Part shown: in pieces, positions 1 through 6,953 of the stretch
Position numbering within the stretch: position 1 is the stretch's first letter
Layout: each line of letters begins with the position of its first letter
Assembly (NCBI GenBank): GCA_021157815.1
Contig: JAGGVT010000197.1
Location: 1-10,207, forward strand
Direction: 5' to 3'
Length of the DNA stretch: 10,207 nucleotides
Source: a bacterium
GTDB taxonomy: Bacteria > JAJVIF01 > JAGGVT01
Notes under the pieces: model-generated
The model's database searches: none
Seen by the model: only the letters and a program-made list of their open reading frames with translations
Told to the model about the DNA's origin: nothing
Program-made: the position numbers and the translations under genes

Positions 1-807
1 TGCCAACTGGCTTAATGGATACGTTACAACCCAAAACGCGGACGGTGAATATCGCTTGAAAAACATCATCCCGCTTCTGAATTTATACCACATTTTTCTG
101 CCGGAGAGATTTCCTCCGGTCGAACTTGAGATTTTATGCCAGACTTTCGCGGATGGTTCAAACATAATACTAAATCCGGCTTTTTTCAATCGCTGGCACA
201 AATCGGCGTCCTCGTAGTACATCCAGTAGCTTTCATCCAGCTTGCCGATTTCTGATGTTATTTCAGCCGGGAACATCAACGCGCATCCGGTAAGATAATC
301 AACCGGTTCAAGCGAATTAAATTGCTTTTCATCCCTGGAACGGATTCCCCTGTGATAAGAATTCGACCACCTGAAATCAATCCTGCCACCAGCTGACCAG
401 ATTAAATCTTTCTTTTCATGGTAATAGATAAGAGGGCCAATTGCTCCGAGTTTTTCAATTTGCATCGCTGATTTCACAAGCAAGCTAACAGCATCGGATG
501 CGATTTCCGTATCGTTATTCAAAAGGAAAATATAACCGGCGCCAATCTGAATCGCAAAATCAATACCTAGATTATTCCCGCCTGCGAATCCAAGGTTCTT
601 TTCAGATTTGATTATTTCAACATCGGGAAATTCAACCGCGACTCTTTGTGCGGAGTCATCCGGCGACGCGTTGTCAACGAGAATAATTTGCAAATTGGCA
701 TAATCGGATTTGTAAAGCGAGGAAAGGCAGGAGAGAGTGTCATCCCGTCCACCATACGCGACAAGGATCACCGCGACAAGCGGCTCAGGATTCCCGGATG
801 TTTTCAT
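1..807 (-). CDS. Family 2 glycosyltransferase, rhamnosyltransferase-like (partial, C-terminus beyond left edge)
   Basis: Reading the minus strand from ATG at 807 gives 269 codons open to the window edge, so the C-terminus is missing. It looks like a WbbL/COG1216-type GT2 enzyme that transfers a nucleotide-activated sugar (often rhamnose) to a glycan acceptor at the cytoplasmic membrane. Visible motifs in order: VDNAS (residues 44-48), NLGFAGGNN (71-79), LLNNDTEI (95-102, the DXD-like metal and nucleotide site), YLTGCALMFP (171-180), and YYEDADLCQRLKKAG (197-211), which holds the ED pair expected for the catalytic base. The start overlaps the end of the upstream glycosyltransferase by 23 bases (32 if the in-frame ATG at 816 is used). 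Neither start has a clear Shine-Dalgarno sequence, so translational coupling is likely. Family is clear; the sugar and acceptor are not. Confidence 0.85.
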   Translation of the reverse strand, partial: MKTSGNPEPLVAVILVAYGGRDDTLSCLSSLYKSDYANLQIILVDNASPDDSAQRVAVEFPDVEIIKSEKNLGFAGGNNLGIDFAIQIGAGYIFLLNNDTEIASDAVSLLVKSAMQIEKLGAIGPLIYYHEKKDLIWSAGGRIDFRWSNSYHRGIRSRDEKQFNSLEPVDYLTGCALMFPAEITSEIGKLDESYWMYYEDADLCQRLKKAGFSIMFEPSAKVWHKISSSTGGNLSGRKMWYKFRSGMMFFKRYSPSAFWVVTYPLSQLA

Positions 808-1777
808 CGTTGTCATCAGGCAGATGGGTGAGGGCTTCTCTTATTGGCAGGCGAGTCCTTTTTTTCTCCTTATGGTTGATTACTATTTCACTGACAAGGC
901 CAATCATTGTAATTTGCATTCCAACGATTATCAGCAGCACTCCAAGAAACAGCAAAGGCCTGTCGCCAATCCAGACTTTATGAAACCAGTCCCAGGTCAG
1001 TTTTAAACACACAATCAGACCAATGACGAAAAACACTGATCCTATGCTGCCGAAGAAATGAAGCGGTTTCTTTGCGAAGCGCGTTATAACAAGCGATGTC
1101 AGAAGGTCGAAAAATCCCGAGAGGAATCTTTTCCAATTATATTTCGTCCTGCCGAATTTCCGCTGGTGATGCTTTACCTTAATCTCCGTGATTCTAAAAC
1201 CCTTCGAATGGGCGATTATGGGAATATACCTGTGAAGTTCGCCATAAACCTCAATCTCCTCGATAACCTCTCGCTTGTACGCTTTAAACCCGCAATTGAT
1301 ATCATGCAGCCTTAGCCCAAACACCTTTGCGTTTGTCCAGTTGAAGAAGTGAGATGAAACTACTTTTATAAAAGGGTCTTTACGGTGCGCTTTCCAGCCA
1401 ATAACAAGATCGTAGCCGGCATCCAGCTGCTCGATGAATCTCGGGATTTCATCGGGATCATCCTGCATGTCGGCATCGAGTGTGAATATATATTTTCCCC
1501 GTGCGTGCGCGAATCCGGATGCCAGCGCCTGCGCCTTGCCGAAATTTTTGCGATGCGAATATACGCTGACACATTTATCCTTCTCATACAAATCACGCAT
1601 TATTTCCAACGTTGAATCGGATGAGCCATCATCAATGAAAATGATTTCATATCTATCCACCGCTATATTATCCAGAACATGTTTTAGATGCTTATACAGA
1701 TGTGTAATCGACTCATCCTCATTCAATGCGGGGATAATAACGCTTAGATAGATATTTTCATCCTGTTCTGCGCACAT
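785..1777 (-). CDS. Family 2 glycosyltransferase, DPM1/GtrB-like, with two C-terminal membrane segments
   Basis: A 330-residue protein of the dolichol-phosphate-mannose-synthase/GtrB/ArnC type, which transfers a sugar from a nucleotide donor to polyprenyl phosphate on the inner face of the membrane. The GT-A domain shows IPALNE (15-20), FIDDGSSDS (47-55), the signature DADMQDDP (101-108), HDINCGFKAYKR (158-169) and a basic RKFGRTKYNW segment (206-215). Two hydrophobic stretches follow (about 239-262 and 274-301), then a charged tail, as in GtrB-like enzymes of this length. The start is ATG at 1777 with no good ribosome-binding sequence; a 19-bp palindrome lies 10 bases upstream and a TATAAT further up. 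It overlaps the next glycosyltransferase, suggesting a lipid-linked donor made here and used in the same surface-glycan pathway (inference). The sugar cannot be read from sequence. Confidence 0.9.
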   Translation of the reverse strand: MCAEQDENIYLSVIIPALNEDESITHLYKHLKHVLDNIAVDRYEIIFIDDGSSDSTLEIMRDLYEKDKCVSVYSHRKNFGKAQALASGFAHARGKYIFTLDADMQDDPDEIPRFIEQLDAGYDLVIGWKAHRKDPFIKVVSSHFFNWTNAKVFGLRLHDINCGFKAYKREVIEEIEVYGELHRYIPIIAHSKGFRITEIKVKHHQRKFGRTKYNWKRFLSGFFDLLTSLVITRFAKKPLHFFGSIGSVFFVIGLIVCLKLTWDWFHKVWIGDRPLLFLGVLLIIVGMQITMIGLVSEIVINHKEKKRTRLPIREALTHLPDDNDENIRES

Positions 1778-1787
1778 AGATTATCGG

Positions 1788-1806
1788 GTTAATCGTTACG
1801 ATTAAC
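1788..1806. promoter_or_regulatory. Perfect 19-bp palindrome, candidate operator or 5'-UTR hairpin
   Basis: GTTAATCGT and ACGATTAAC form a perfect 9-bp inverted repeat around one central T. It sits between the TATAAT at 1813-1818 and the glycosyltransferase ATG at 1777, about where transcription would begin. This position and symmetry fit a repressor operator. In RNA it would make only a short AU-rich stem, so a protein site seems likelier than a terminator. The cognate regulator is not in the window. Confidence 0.45.
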
Positions 1807-1812
1807 ATGGAA

Positions 1813-1818
1813 ATTATA
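1813..1818 (-). promoter_or_regulatory. Candidate -10 box (TATAAT) for the glycosyltransferase genes
   Basis: The minus strand reads TATAAT here, 35 bases before the ATG at 1777. I found no good -35 hexamer at 16-18 bases, so the promoter is weak or activator-dependent, or the match is chance in AT-rich DNA. Its pairing with the palindrome immediately downstream is the main support. Confidence 0.35.
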
Positions 1819-1868
1819 CACTATGGAAACAGAGATAGCAGAGAGTTTAAACCCTTTGCCATTCAAGT

Positions 1869-3056
1869 TTATGTTTCGATGATCCTGTCGAGTGCCTCAT
1901 CAAGGTCATCATCCGGAGTTGACAGGCAAATCCTGAAGAAATTCTCACCCTCTTTGCCCCATGCTGAGCCGGGTCCCACGACAACGCCTTTTTCCTCTAG
2001 AAGTTTTGCCGCGAACGTTGTCGCGTTATAACCCTCGGGAACTTTTACCCACAGATAGAGAGTTGCCTCGCAGGGAGTAAGGTAGAATCCCGCTTTCTTG
2101 AGTTTCGCAATCGATTTATCACGCCTTGTTTTATATATTTTCCTTGTCTCGCCTCCGATTTCATCAGCCAGTTCAAGCGCTTTTATCCCTGCTTTTTGGA
2201 CCGCAGTGAATACACCTGAATCAGTATTGCTCTTGATAATTTCCAGGGCCTCAATCAGGCGCGGATTTCCAATAGCGAATCCCAGACGCCATCCGGTCAT
2301 GTTGTAGGTTTTCGAGAACGAGTGAAGTTCAATTGCGATATCCATCGCGCCATCCACCTCAAGAATCGATGGCGGTTTCTCGTCACCGTAATAGATTTCA
2401 CTGTACGCATTGTCGCTTACAACGATAATATTATGCTTTCGGGCGAATTTCACTGTTCGTTTGAAGAAGTCAATGTCCGCGAGTTTGGATGTCGGATTGT
2501 TCGGATAACAGATGAACATCATTTTCGCTTTGTCAGCGGCATCATCCGGAATGCTGTCATAATCGATAAGGAAGTCGTTTTCATGTTTAAGCGGCAGATA
2601 GACAATATCCGCGTCAGTGAAAATACTTCCCATTTTATACACAGGATAAAACGGGTCGGGTACGAGTATTGTGTCACCGGGGTCTATAACCGCCCAGATT
2701 GTGTGCATTAACGCTTCCTTTGAACCGTTTGTGATAATCAGATTCTCAAAAGGATCGATATTCAGTTCGAATCGTTTGTTGAACCATTTCGCGCAGGCTT
2801 TGCGTAAATCCGGATGCCCCTCATATTTCGGATACTTGTGAGTTGTGAATTCATTTTCAACAGCGTCAGTTAGTGCGGCGCGAATTCGAGGATCGGTTGG
2901 CCTGTCCGGGTCACCGATTCCAAGGGAAATGACTTTCCAATCGGGATGCTCCGCCTTTACCTTCTCTCGCGCTTTGTCAATTACTGCGAAAGGATAAGGG
3001 GGAACTTTAAAAACCCTCTCTGAAAGTTTGAATTTGTCGTTTGCATTTCTTTCCAT
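1869..3056 (-). CDS. dapL: LL-diaminopimelate aminotransferase (DapL)
   Basis: A 395-residue, full-length fold-type I PLP aminotransferase. DapL converts tetrahydrodipicolinate plus glutamate directly to LL-2,6-diaminopimelate and 2-oxoglutarate in the cytoplasm, bypassing the DapC/D/E steps. Visible motifs: LGIGDPDRPTDP (45-56), YPNNPTS (184-190) with the conserved Asn-Pro, SDNAYSE (214-220) with the Asp that contacts the PLP ring nitrogen, HSFSKTYNMTGWR (245-257) with the Schiff-base Lys at 249, and NFFRICLS (372-379) with the substrate-carboxylate Arg at 375. ATG at 3056 is preceded by GAGGTAA about 10 bases upstream. The gene follows dapF by 12 bases, so the two consecutive enzymes are probably cotranscribed; this neighbour is the best argument for DapL over a generic aspartate/alanine-type aminotransferase. 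Confidence 0.92.
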   Translation of the reverse strand: MERNANDKFKLSERVFKVPPYPFAVIDKAREKVKAEHPDWKVISLGIGDPDRPTDPRIRAALTDAVENEFTTHKYPKYEGHPDLRKACAKWFNKRFELNIDPFENLIITNGSKEALMHTIWAVIDPGDTILVPDPFYPVYKMGSIFTDADIVYLPLKHENDFLIDYDSIPDDAADKAKMMFICYPNNPTSKLADIDFFKRTVKFARKHNIIVVSDNAYSEIYYGDEKPPSILEVDGAMDIAIELHSFSKTYNMTGWRLGFAIGNPRLIEALEIIKSNTDSGVFTAVQKAGIKALELADEIGGETRKIYKTRRDKSIAKLKKAGFYLTPCEATLYLWVKVPEGYNATTFAAKLLEEKGVVVGPGSAWGKEGENFFRICLSTPDDDLDEALDRIIET

Positions 3057-3068
3057 AATTCGATTACC

Positions 3069-3932
3069 TCAATCTGTTATTATTATAGTTCCAGAAAAAA
3101 CCTCAGCGGCTGGGCCGCCAAGGATTATTGATCCATCTTTATCGAACCGTACTTTCAATTCACCGCCCGGAACAGTGATATTCACGGATGTTCCGATGAT
3201 TCCGAGTTTGCGTGAAACCGCGGCTGCGGCGCATACTCCCGTACCGCAGCTTAATGTTTCTCCCGCTCCTCTTTCCCAGATGCGCATTATAATATGCTCG
3301 GGCGAAATATGCTTCACAAATTCCACGTTTATTCGATTGGGAAACAATTCATGATTTTCAATCATGGGGCCAACAGTATCCACAGGAAAACCATCAACAT
3401 CATCAACATAGATAACCGCATGTGGATTGCCCATTGATACAGCATGAAATTCAAATTCCATGCTGTCAGCCAAAACAATTGTTTCTGCCAGCGCGGTTTC
3501 ACCATCACCGATAACCGGAATGTTCGAGCGGGTGAAATCAGCTTTGCACATGCCAACCTCAACCCATCGGACTTTCCCATCATCGCTGATATCCAGATAA
3601 ACACTTAATATGCCTTTTCCGGTTTGTATCTGTAATTTGGGTTTTTCGCTCAGTCTATGATCATAAATATATTTGCCAATGCAGCGAATGCCGTTCCCGC
3701 ACATCTCAGCCAAACTGCCATCCGGGTTGAAGAAAATCATTTCGAAGTCAGCGTCATCGTGGTCAGACAGTATTAACAGGCCATCCGCGCCGATTCCGAA
3801 TTTACGATTGCAAACACGCACTGCCAAATCATGCAGGTTTATTTCAGCGGGAAGGGTTTGTTTTTCCACAAGGACGAAATCATTTCCCGTACCGTGCATC
3901 TTTGTGAATTCTATTTTATTTAGCTCTTTCAT
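3069..3932 (-). CDS. dapF: Diaminopimelate epimerase
   Basis: A 287-residue, full-length PLP-independent epimerase that interconverts LL- and meso-diaminopimelate, supplying peptidoglycan and lysine synthesis in the cytoplasm. Both catalytic cysteines are visible: C78 in EMCGNGIRC (76-84) and C229 in TLSCGTGVCAAA (226-237), one in each half of the pseudo-symmetric fold. Other landmarks are KMHGTGNDFVLVE (11-23), FFNPDGSLAEM (67-77), GNPHAV (168-173) and ERGAGET (220-226). The gene begins only 3 bases after the miaA stop codon and ends 12 bases before dapL. No strong Shine-Dalgarno precedes its ATG, which suggests translational coupling to miaA. Confidence 0.97.
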   Translation of the reverse strand: MKELNKIEFTKMHGTGNDFVLVEKQTLPAEINLHDLAVRVCNRKFGIGADGLLILSDHDDADFEMIFFNPDGSLAEMCGNGIRCIGKYIYDHRLSEKPKLQIQTGKGILSVYLDISDDGKVRWVEVGMCKADFTRSNIPVIGDGETALAETIVLADSMEFEFHAVSMGNPHAVIYVDDVDGFPVDTVGPMIENHELFPNRINVEFVKHISPEHIIMRIWERGAGETLSCGTGVCAAAAVSRKLGIIGTSVNITVPGGELKVRFDKDGSIILGGPAAEVFSGTIIITD

Positions 3933-3935
3933 TAA

Positions 3936-4862
3936 TCAGTTATTGTTAAACAATTGACATACTTTATCAGCTGTAACAGCTGGATCATCATCAGTGTTTA
4001 AATCAATCCATTTTATATAATCATCCGCTCTGAACCAGGTCATCTGGCGTTTGGCGTATTGCCTCGTGCGAATGATAATCTTCTCGATAGCCATTTCCTT
4101 TGTGATTTCACCTTGAAGATACTGCCTGAGTTCCTTGTAACCAATGCCAGTCATCGCGGGTGAATTTTCAGGATAATTATGTTTCTCCAACGCGCGGACC
4201 TCATCAATCCATCCTGCCTGAATCATAGAGTATGTTCGCGCTCGAATTCTCTCGTTAAGCGATTCTCTTTCTCTTCTAAGTCCAACCACCGCGAAATCAT
4301 ACTCCGTGCTTTTATTTTTTCCACGAGATTCACTCAACGGTTTTCCAGTTGTTTTAATAATTTCCAATGCCCGTATCACTCTATGCGGATTCTTCAAATC
4401 AATCTCATTTGCCGCGTCAGGATCCAGTTGATGCAATTCCTCTGCCAAACTGTCCAGTCCGTATTCCTCAAGGCGTTTTGAAATATCATCGCGAATCTCA
4501 TCCGCTCTTGATACATTGGCAAAATCAAATCCTGCAACAAGCGCTCTGATATAAAGCCCGGTACCGCCAACAATAAGCGCGTTTTTCCCATTATCAAAAG
4601 TCTGTTTTATTGCGCCTTTTGCGGCATCGACAAATTCCGCTGTGCTAAAAACGGAATCGGGCGATACAATATCAATCAGAAAATGCCTTACTCTTGCTCT
4701 CTCTAGTTTATTTGGTTTTGCTGTGCCGATATCCATTCCGGTGTAAACCTGGCGGGAATCCGCACAGATAATCCATGCATCAAGTTTTTCAGCGACATTC
4801 AACGCGACTTCGCTTTTTCCAACCGAGGTTGGTCCGACGATTATGTATACTCGTTTGGACAT
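3936..4862 (-). CDS. miaA: tRNA dimethylallyltransferase (MiaA)
   Basis: MiaA adds a dimethylallyl group from DMAPP to N6 of A37 in tRNAs reading UNN codons. Family landmarks are all present (numbered from the GTG at 4868): P-loop GPTSVGKS (12-19), ADSRQVYTGMDIGTAKP (36-52), GGTGLYI (101-107), NPHRVIRALEI (160-170), GIGYKEL (241-247) and RTRQYAKRQMTWFR (267-280). The frame opens at GTG 4868, but the ATG two codons later at 4862 is the better start and gives 308 residues, the usual length. No clear Shine-Dalgarno is seen. A TATAAT lies 23 bases upstream, making a short leader likely. It heads a miaA-dapF-dapL unit; no hfq or hflX neighbour, as found in Enterobacteria, is present here. Confidence 0.97.
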   Translation of the reverse strand: MSKRVYIIVGPTSVGKSEVALNVAEKLDAWIICADSRQVYTGMDIGTAKPNKLERARVRHFLIDIVSPDSVFSTAEFVDAAKGAIKQTFDNGKNALIVGGTGLYIRALVAGFDFANVSRADEIRDDISKRLEEYGLDSLAEELHQLDPDAANEIDLKNPHRVIRALEIIKTTGKPLSESRGKNKSTEYDFAVVGLRRERESLNERIRARTYSMIQAGWIDEVRALEKHNYPENSPAMTGIGYKELRQYLQGEITKEMAIEKIIIRTRQYAKRQMTWFRADDYIKWIDLNTDDDPAVTADKVCQLFNNN

Positions 4863-4885
4863 AATCACTAAAAAAGAAAAGCGAA

Positions 4886-4891
4886 ATTATA
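4886..4891 (-). promoter_or_regulatory. Candidate -10 box (TATAAT) for miaA-dapF-dapL
   Basis: The minus strand reads TATAAT 23 bases before the miaA ATG, predicting a leader of about 17 bases. The 8-base tandem repeat starts 6 bases upstream, so the -35 position falls inside the array. Within it, ACTTAC and TTACTA are only poor -35 matches. The call rests on the perfect hexamer, its position and the lack of any other promoter before miaA. Confidence 0.4.
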
Positions 4892-4896
4892 ACATA

Positions 4897-5040
4897 GTTA
4901 GCAGGTTAGTAAGTTAGCAGGTTAGTAAGTTAGCAAGTTAGCAGGTTAGTAAGTTAGCAAGTTAGCAGGTTGGCAAGTTAGCAGGTTAGTAAGTTAGCAA
5001 GTTGGCAAATTAGCAGGTTAGTAAGTTAGCAGGTTGTAAA
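4897..5040. repeat. Tandem array of an 8-base unit, GTTAGYAR, about 18 copies
   Basis: From 4897 to 5032 the plus strand is 17 consecutive octamers, nearly all GTTAGCAG, GTTAGCAA or GTTAGTAA; variants are GTTGGCAA (4969, 5001) and ATTAGCAG (5009). A decayed 18th unit, GTTGTAAA, follows at 5033-5040. The register never slips. The variants alternate in a loosely higher-order order, which suggests growth by slippage of blocks longer than one unit. Eight is not a multiple of three and TAG/TAA recur, so the array is not coding. It forms the upstream side of the miaA promoter. The array and the inverted repeat beyond it fill most of the gene-free interval 4869-5244. Confidence 0.95.
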
Positions 5041-5064
5041 GAAATACTTTCGAACGAAGACCTG

Positions 5065-5216
5065 TAACCCGGTCATGCTGTCCCGAACATAATTAACAAT
5101 TTTCTATAAGGTGAATCAGGCATGCCGGGATTGCGCATATCTAGCCATTTCCCCGGCATGCCTGATTCACATTTTAATAAATATTCAACTGTGCACGGGA
5201 CGGCATGACCGGATTA
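5065..5216. repeat. Nested inverted repeat: 21-base outer arms around a 19-bp perfect hairpin
   Basis: Outer arms are 5065-5085 and 5196-5216, complementary at 19 of 21 positions (core CCGGTCATGC). Between them, 5111-5129 (GTGAATCAGGCATGCCGGG) is perfectly complementary to 5152-5170, with a 22-base loop. Each inner arm also contains the palindrome GGCATGCC. The whole could fold as one long hairpin or a cruciform. It lies just downstream of the zinc-ribbon gene that ends at 5245 and could stop or protect that transcript's 3' end. No proper T-tract follows on the minus strand, so a standard intrinsic terminator is not supported. It is more likely a dispersed palindromic element, possibly one inserted within another. 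Confidence 0.85.
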
Positions 5217-5244
5217 CGGTAAACAGGCTTTTCAACAATCCTGG

Positions 5245-5817
5245 CTACTGCTGCGCTCCCGGAATGAAACCTGCTTTCTTATCCACCTCATCCCACACGA
5301 CATCATGTATCGATCCGCAATTCCAGCATTCAATAGCAGATGGGAACATGCTTTTCGATCGTGCCACACGAACAACCATAATCTTTTTACATGAACGGCA
5401 TGCAAGTTCGGCATAATTACGTGATTTTGTCGCGAAGTAAATCGCGAAAACTGCTGACATTAAACCCGGAAGAAAATTAGATAAACTGTCGATTGTATGT
5501 TTATAAATTGGATCCTTGACTAAGTACTTTATCGCATAAGGTATTATAACTACCAGTGCAATGATGATTCCTATTATTTTATCAACGTTTTTCTCACAAA
5601 CAGAACGAGGGTCTTTAAGGAAAACAGAGAATCTGGAGTGGCTTTCACTTTTCTCTTTTTCAAGTTCAAAAGGATATTTCAAACCGCAGTTACGGCATTT
5701 CTTTTTGGATGGCTTGCTTATAGTTGAACAGAAGGGACATTTGCGCCATGTCATAACCGGTTTCTTGCCGGATATTTTCTTTTTCCTGGGTTTTACTACT
5801 GGTGCAATAACAGCCAA
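5245..5817 (-). CDS. Hypothetical membrane protein with two zinc ribbons
   Basis: I do not recognise a named family. The 190-residue protein has a basic N-terminus, a zinc-ribbon-like knuckle pair CPFC (27-30) and CRNC (41-44), a charged linker, two hydrophobic segments (about 80-100 and 113-130), then a second Cys set CRSC (140-143) and CWNC (164-167). With two membrane spans, both Cys modules should face the same side, probably the cytoplasm (inference). The start is TTG at 5817, supported by AAGGTG 8 bases upstream; the first ATG is codon 22. It follows tatC by 52 bases and is probably the last gene of that unit. The Cys-pair plus membrane layout resembles the smaller protein at 7728-8060. 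DNA, RNA or protein binding are all possible roles. Confidence 0.75.
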   Translation of the reverse strand: MAVIAPVVKPRKKKISGKKPVMTWRKCPFCSTISKPSKKKCRNCGLKYPFELEKEKSESHSRFSVFLKDPRSVCEKNVDKIIGIIIALVVIIPYAIKYLVKDPIYKHTIDSLSNFLPGLMSAVFAIYFATKSRNYAELACRSCKKIMVVRVARSKSMFPSAIECWNCGSIHDVVWDEVDKKAGFIPGAQQ

Positions 5818-5869
5818 ATTCGATTCACCTTCCGGATTGCATACCGCTGTTTAATCAATCAGAATCATC

Positions 5870-6676
5870 CTATATGACATCATCCGAATCAATTTGTTTC
5901 GTTTTTGGGGCGGCAATCCGAGCTACATAAACACTGATTTCATATAATAAAAGCATTGGAGTGGCGACAAGAAGCATAGTAAACGGGTCAGGGGTCGGAG
6001 TCAGCGCGGCGGCGAGAATCATGATAACTACAATTGATATCTTGCGTTGACGTCTTAGGAAATCTTCATTAACAAGTCCGACTTTGCTTAAAAGAAAAAC
6101 AACGACAGGAAGCTGGAATACCAATCCGCACGCAAGGCAGGTGGTTGTTACAAAATTAATAGACCTGTCCAGTCGAATCTGGTTTGCAATGACATCCGAG
6201 CCGAAATTAAGAAGGAATCCAAGCGCGACTTGCAGCACAAGGAAATATCCGAACAGAACACCCAAAGCGAAAAGAAATACAATGACAGGAATTGTGGGAA
6301 GCACAAAGCGTTTTTCGTTTGGAAGCAATGCCGGCATGATGAATCCCAGAATTTGCCCTATAATTACCGGACTTGCCAGCACTAATCCAGCGGCCATCGA
6401 AACCTTGAAGTAATTGAAAAATCGCTCGGTAACATCGAGTACGATTGGGTTAAAATCAGGGCCGTACGGTCTAAGCACGATTTTAAAAATAAGTTCACGG
6501 AAGTAAAAAGCGACAAAAAAACCGAGCATGACAGCAACAAGTGAAATGATGATTCGTGTGCGAAGCTCATCAAGATGCCGCATCAGGGGCATCTGAGCCT
6601 GTGGCGATGTTACGTTGGATTCCTCTTGATTCTTGATGTTATCCGGGGTTGAATCGGTGCTGTCTTTATCAGACAT
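5870..6676 (-). CDS. tatC: Sec-independent protein translocase TatC
   Basis: TatC is the inner-membrane receptor of the twin-arginine translocase; it binds the RR signal peptide and recruits TatA. The 268-residue product has a polar N-terminal extension of about 29 residues, then the conserved HLDELRTR (34-41), several long hydrophobic segments fitting the six-span fold, LPNEKR (118-123) with the Glu that corresponds to the conserved cytoplasmic-loop acid, and TPTPDPF (226-232) in the late loop. It starts at ATG 6676, 5 bases after the tatA stop; GGAG in the tatA tail lies 8 bases upstream, so the pair is translationally coupled. No tatB is present nearby, so this may be a two-component TatAC system, though tatB could lie elsewhere. 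The N-terminal extension is somewhat long. Confidence 0.96.
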   Translation of the reverse strand: MSDKDSTDSTPDNIKNQEESNVTSPQAQMPLMRHLDELRTRIIISLVAVMLGFFVAFYFRELIFKIVLRPYGPDFNPIVLDVTERFFNYFKVSMAAGLVLASPVIIGQILGFIMPALLPNEKRFVLPTIPVIVFLFALGVLFGYFLVLQVALGFLLNFGSDVIANQIRLDRSINFVTTTCLACGLVFQLPVVVFLLSKVGLVNEDFLRRQRKISIVVIMILAAALTPTPDPFTMLLVATPMLLLYEISVYVARIAAPKTKQIDSDDVI

Positions 6677-6681
6677 CTATG

Positions 6682-6903
6682 TTACTCCGATTTTCCATTG
6701 TTATCAGGAACGGTTTTTTCAGGAGGATCTTCAGTGTCATTGATAGCGTTTGCTATATCTTTCTCAACGCTTTTCTGGGCGTCCTTGAATGACCTGAGGG
6801 ACTTGCCAATCGCTTTCCCCACTTCCGGCAGTTTGCCCGGTCCAAAGATAAGCAAAATGATAACCAGTATAATTACAAGTTCCCATATTCCTATGCTTGG
6901 CAT
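6682..6903 (-). CDS. tatA: Sec-independent translocase pore subunit TatA
   Basis: This 73-residue protein has the TatA/E layout: a very short N-terminus, one membrane span (about 5-19), the hinge FGPGKLPE (20-27), an amphipathic helix (GKAIGKSLRSFKDAQ, 29-43) and an acidic, polar tail. TatA oligomerises at TatC to let folded substrates cross the inner membrane. FGPGKLPE and its short length favour TatA over TatB, although in two-component systems one protein serves both roles. ATG at 6903 has GAGG 10 bases upstream. A TATAAT precedes it at 6940-6945, and tatC follows after 5 bases. Confidence 0.96.
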   Translation of the reverse strand: MPSIGIWELVIILVIILLIFGPGKLPEVGKAIGKSLRSFKDAQKSVEKDIANAINDTEDPPEKTVPDNNGKSE

Positions 6904-6939
6904 TTTGATATAACCTCTTATGGTTTGAAAATCCTATTA

Positions 6940-6945
6940 ATTATA
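6940..6945 (-). promoter_or_regulatory. Candidate -10 box (TATAAT) before tatA
   Basis: The minus strand carries TATAAT 36 bases upstream of the tatA ATG, in the 50-base gap after the TonB-like gene. A TTGACA exists upstream inside that gene's last codons but the spacing is 22 bases, too wide for a standard promoter. tatA may therefore be read from upstream, with this as a weak internal promoter at most. Confidence 0.25.
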
Positions 6946-6953
6946 GCATGAAC

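Noticed and set aside
785-1751. Several open frames on the plus strand and one in another minus-strand frame across the glycosyltransferase
   Set aside because: All are shadows of a gene with clear GT2 motifs; none has domain features or a ribosome-binding site of note.
4897-5040. CRISPR array
   Set aside because: Units are 8 bases in direct contact, with no unique spacers and no cas genes.
5111-5170. Intrinsic terminator for the zinc-ribbon gene
   Set aside because: The loop is long (22 bases) and no T-rich tract follows on the minus strand. The T-rich side is on the plus strand, where there is no gene to terminate.
5111-5416. Plus-strand frame of 101 codons over the hairpin and zinc-ribbon gene end
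   Set aside because: It begins inside the perfect inverted repeat and continues antisense to the zinc-ribbon coding region; no family features.
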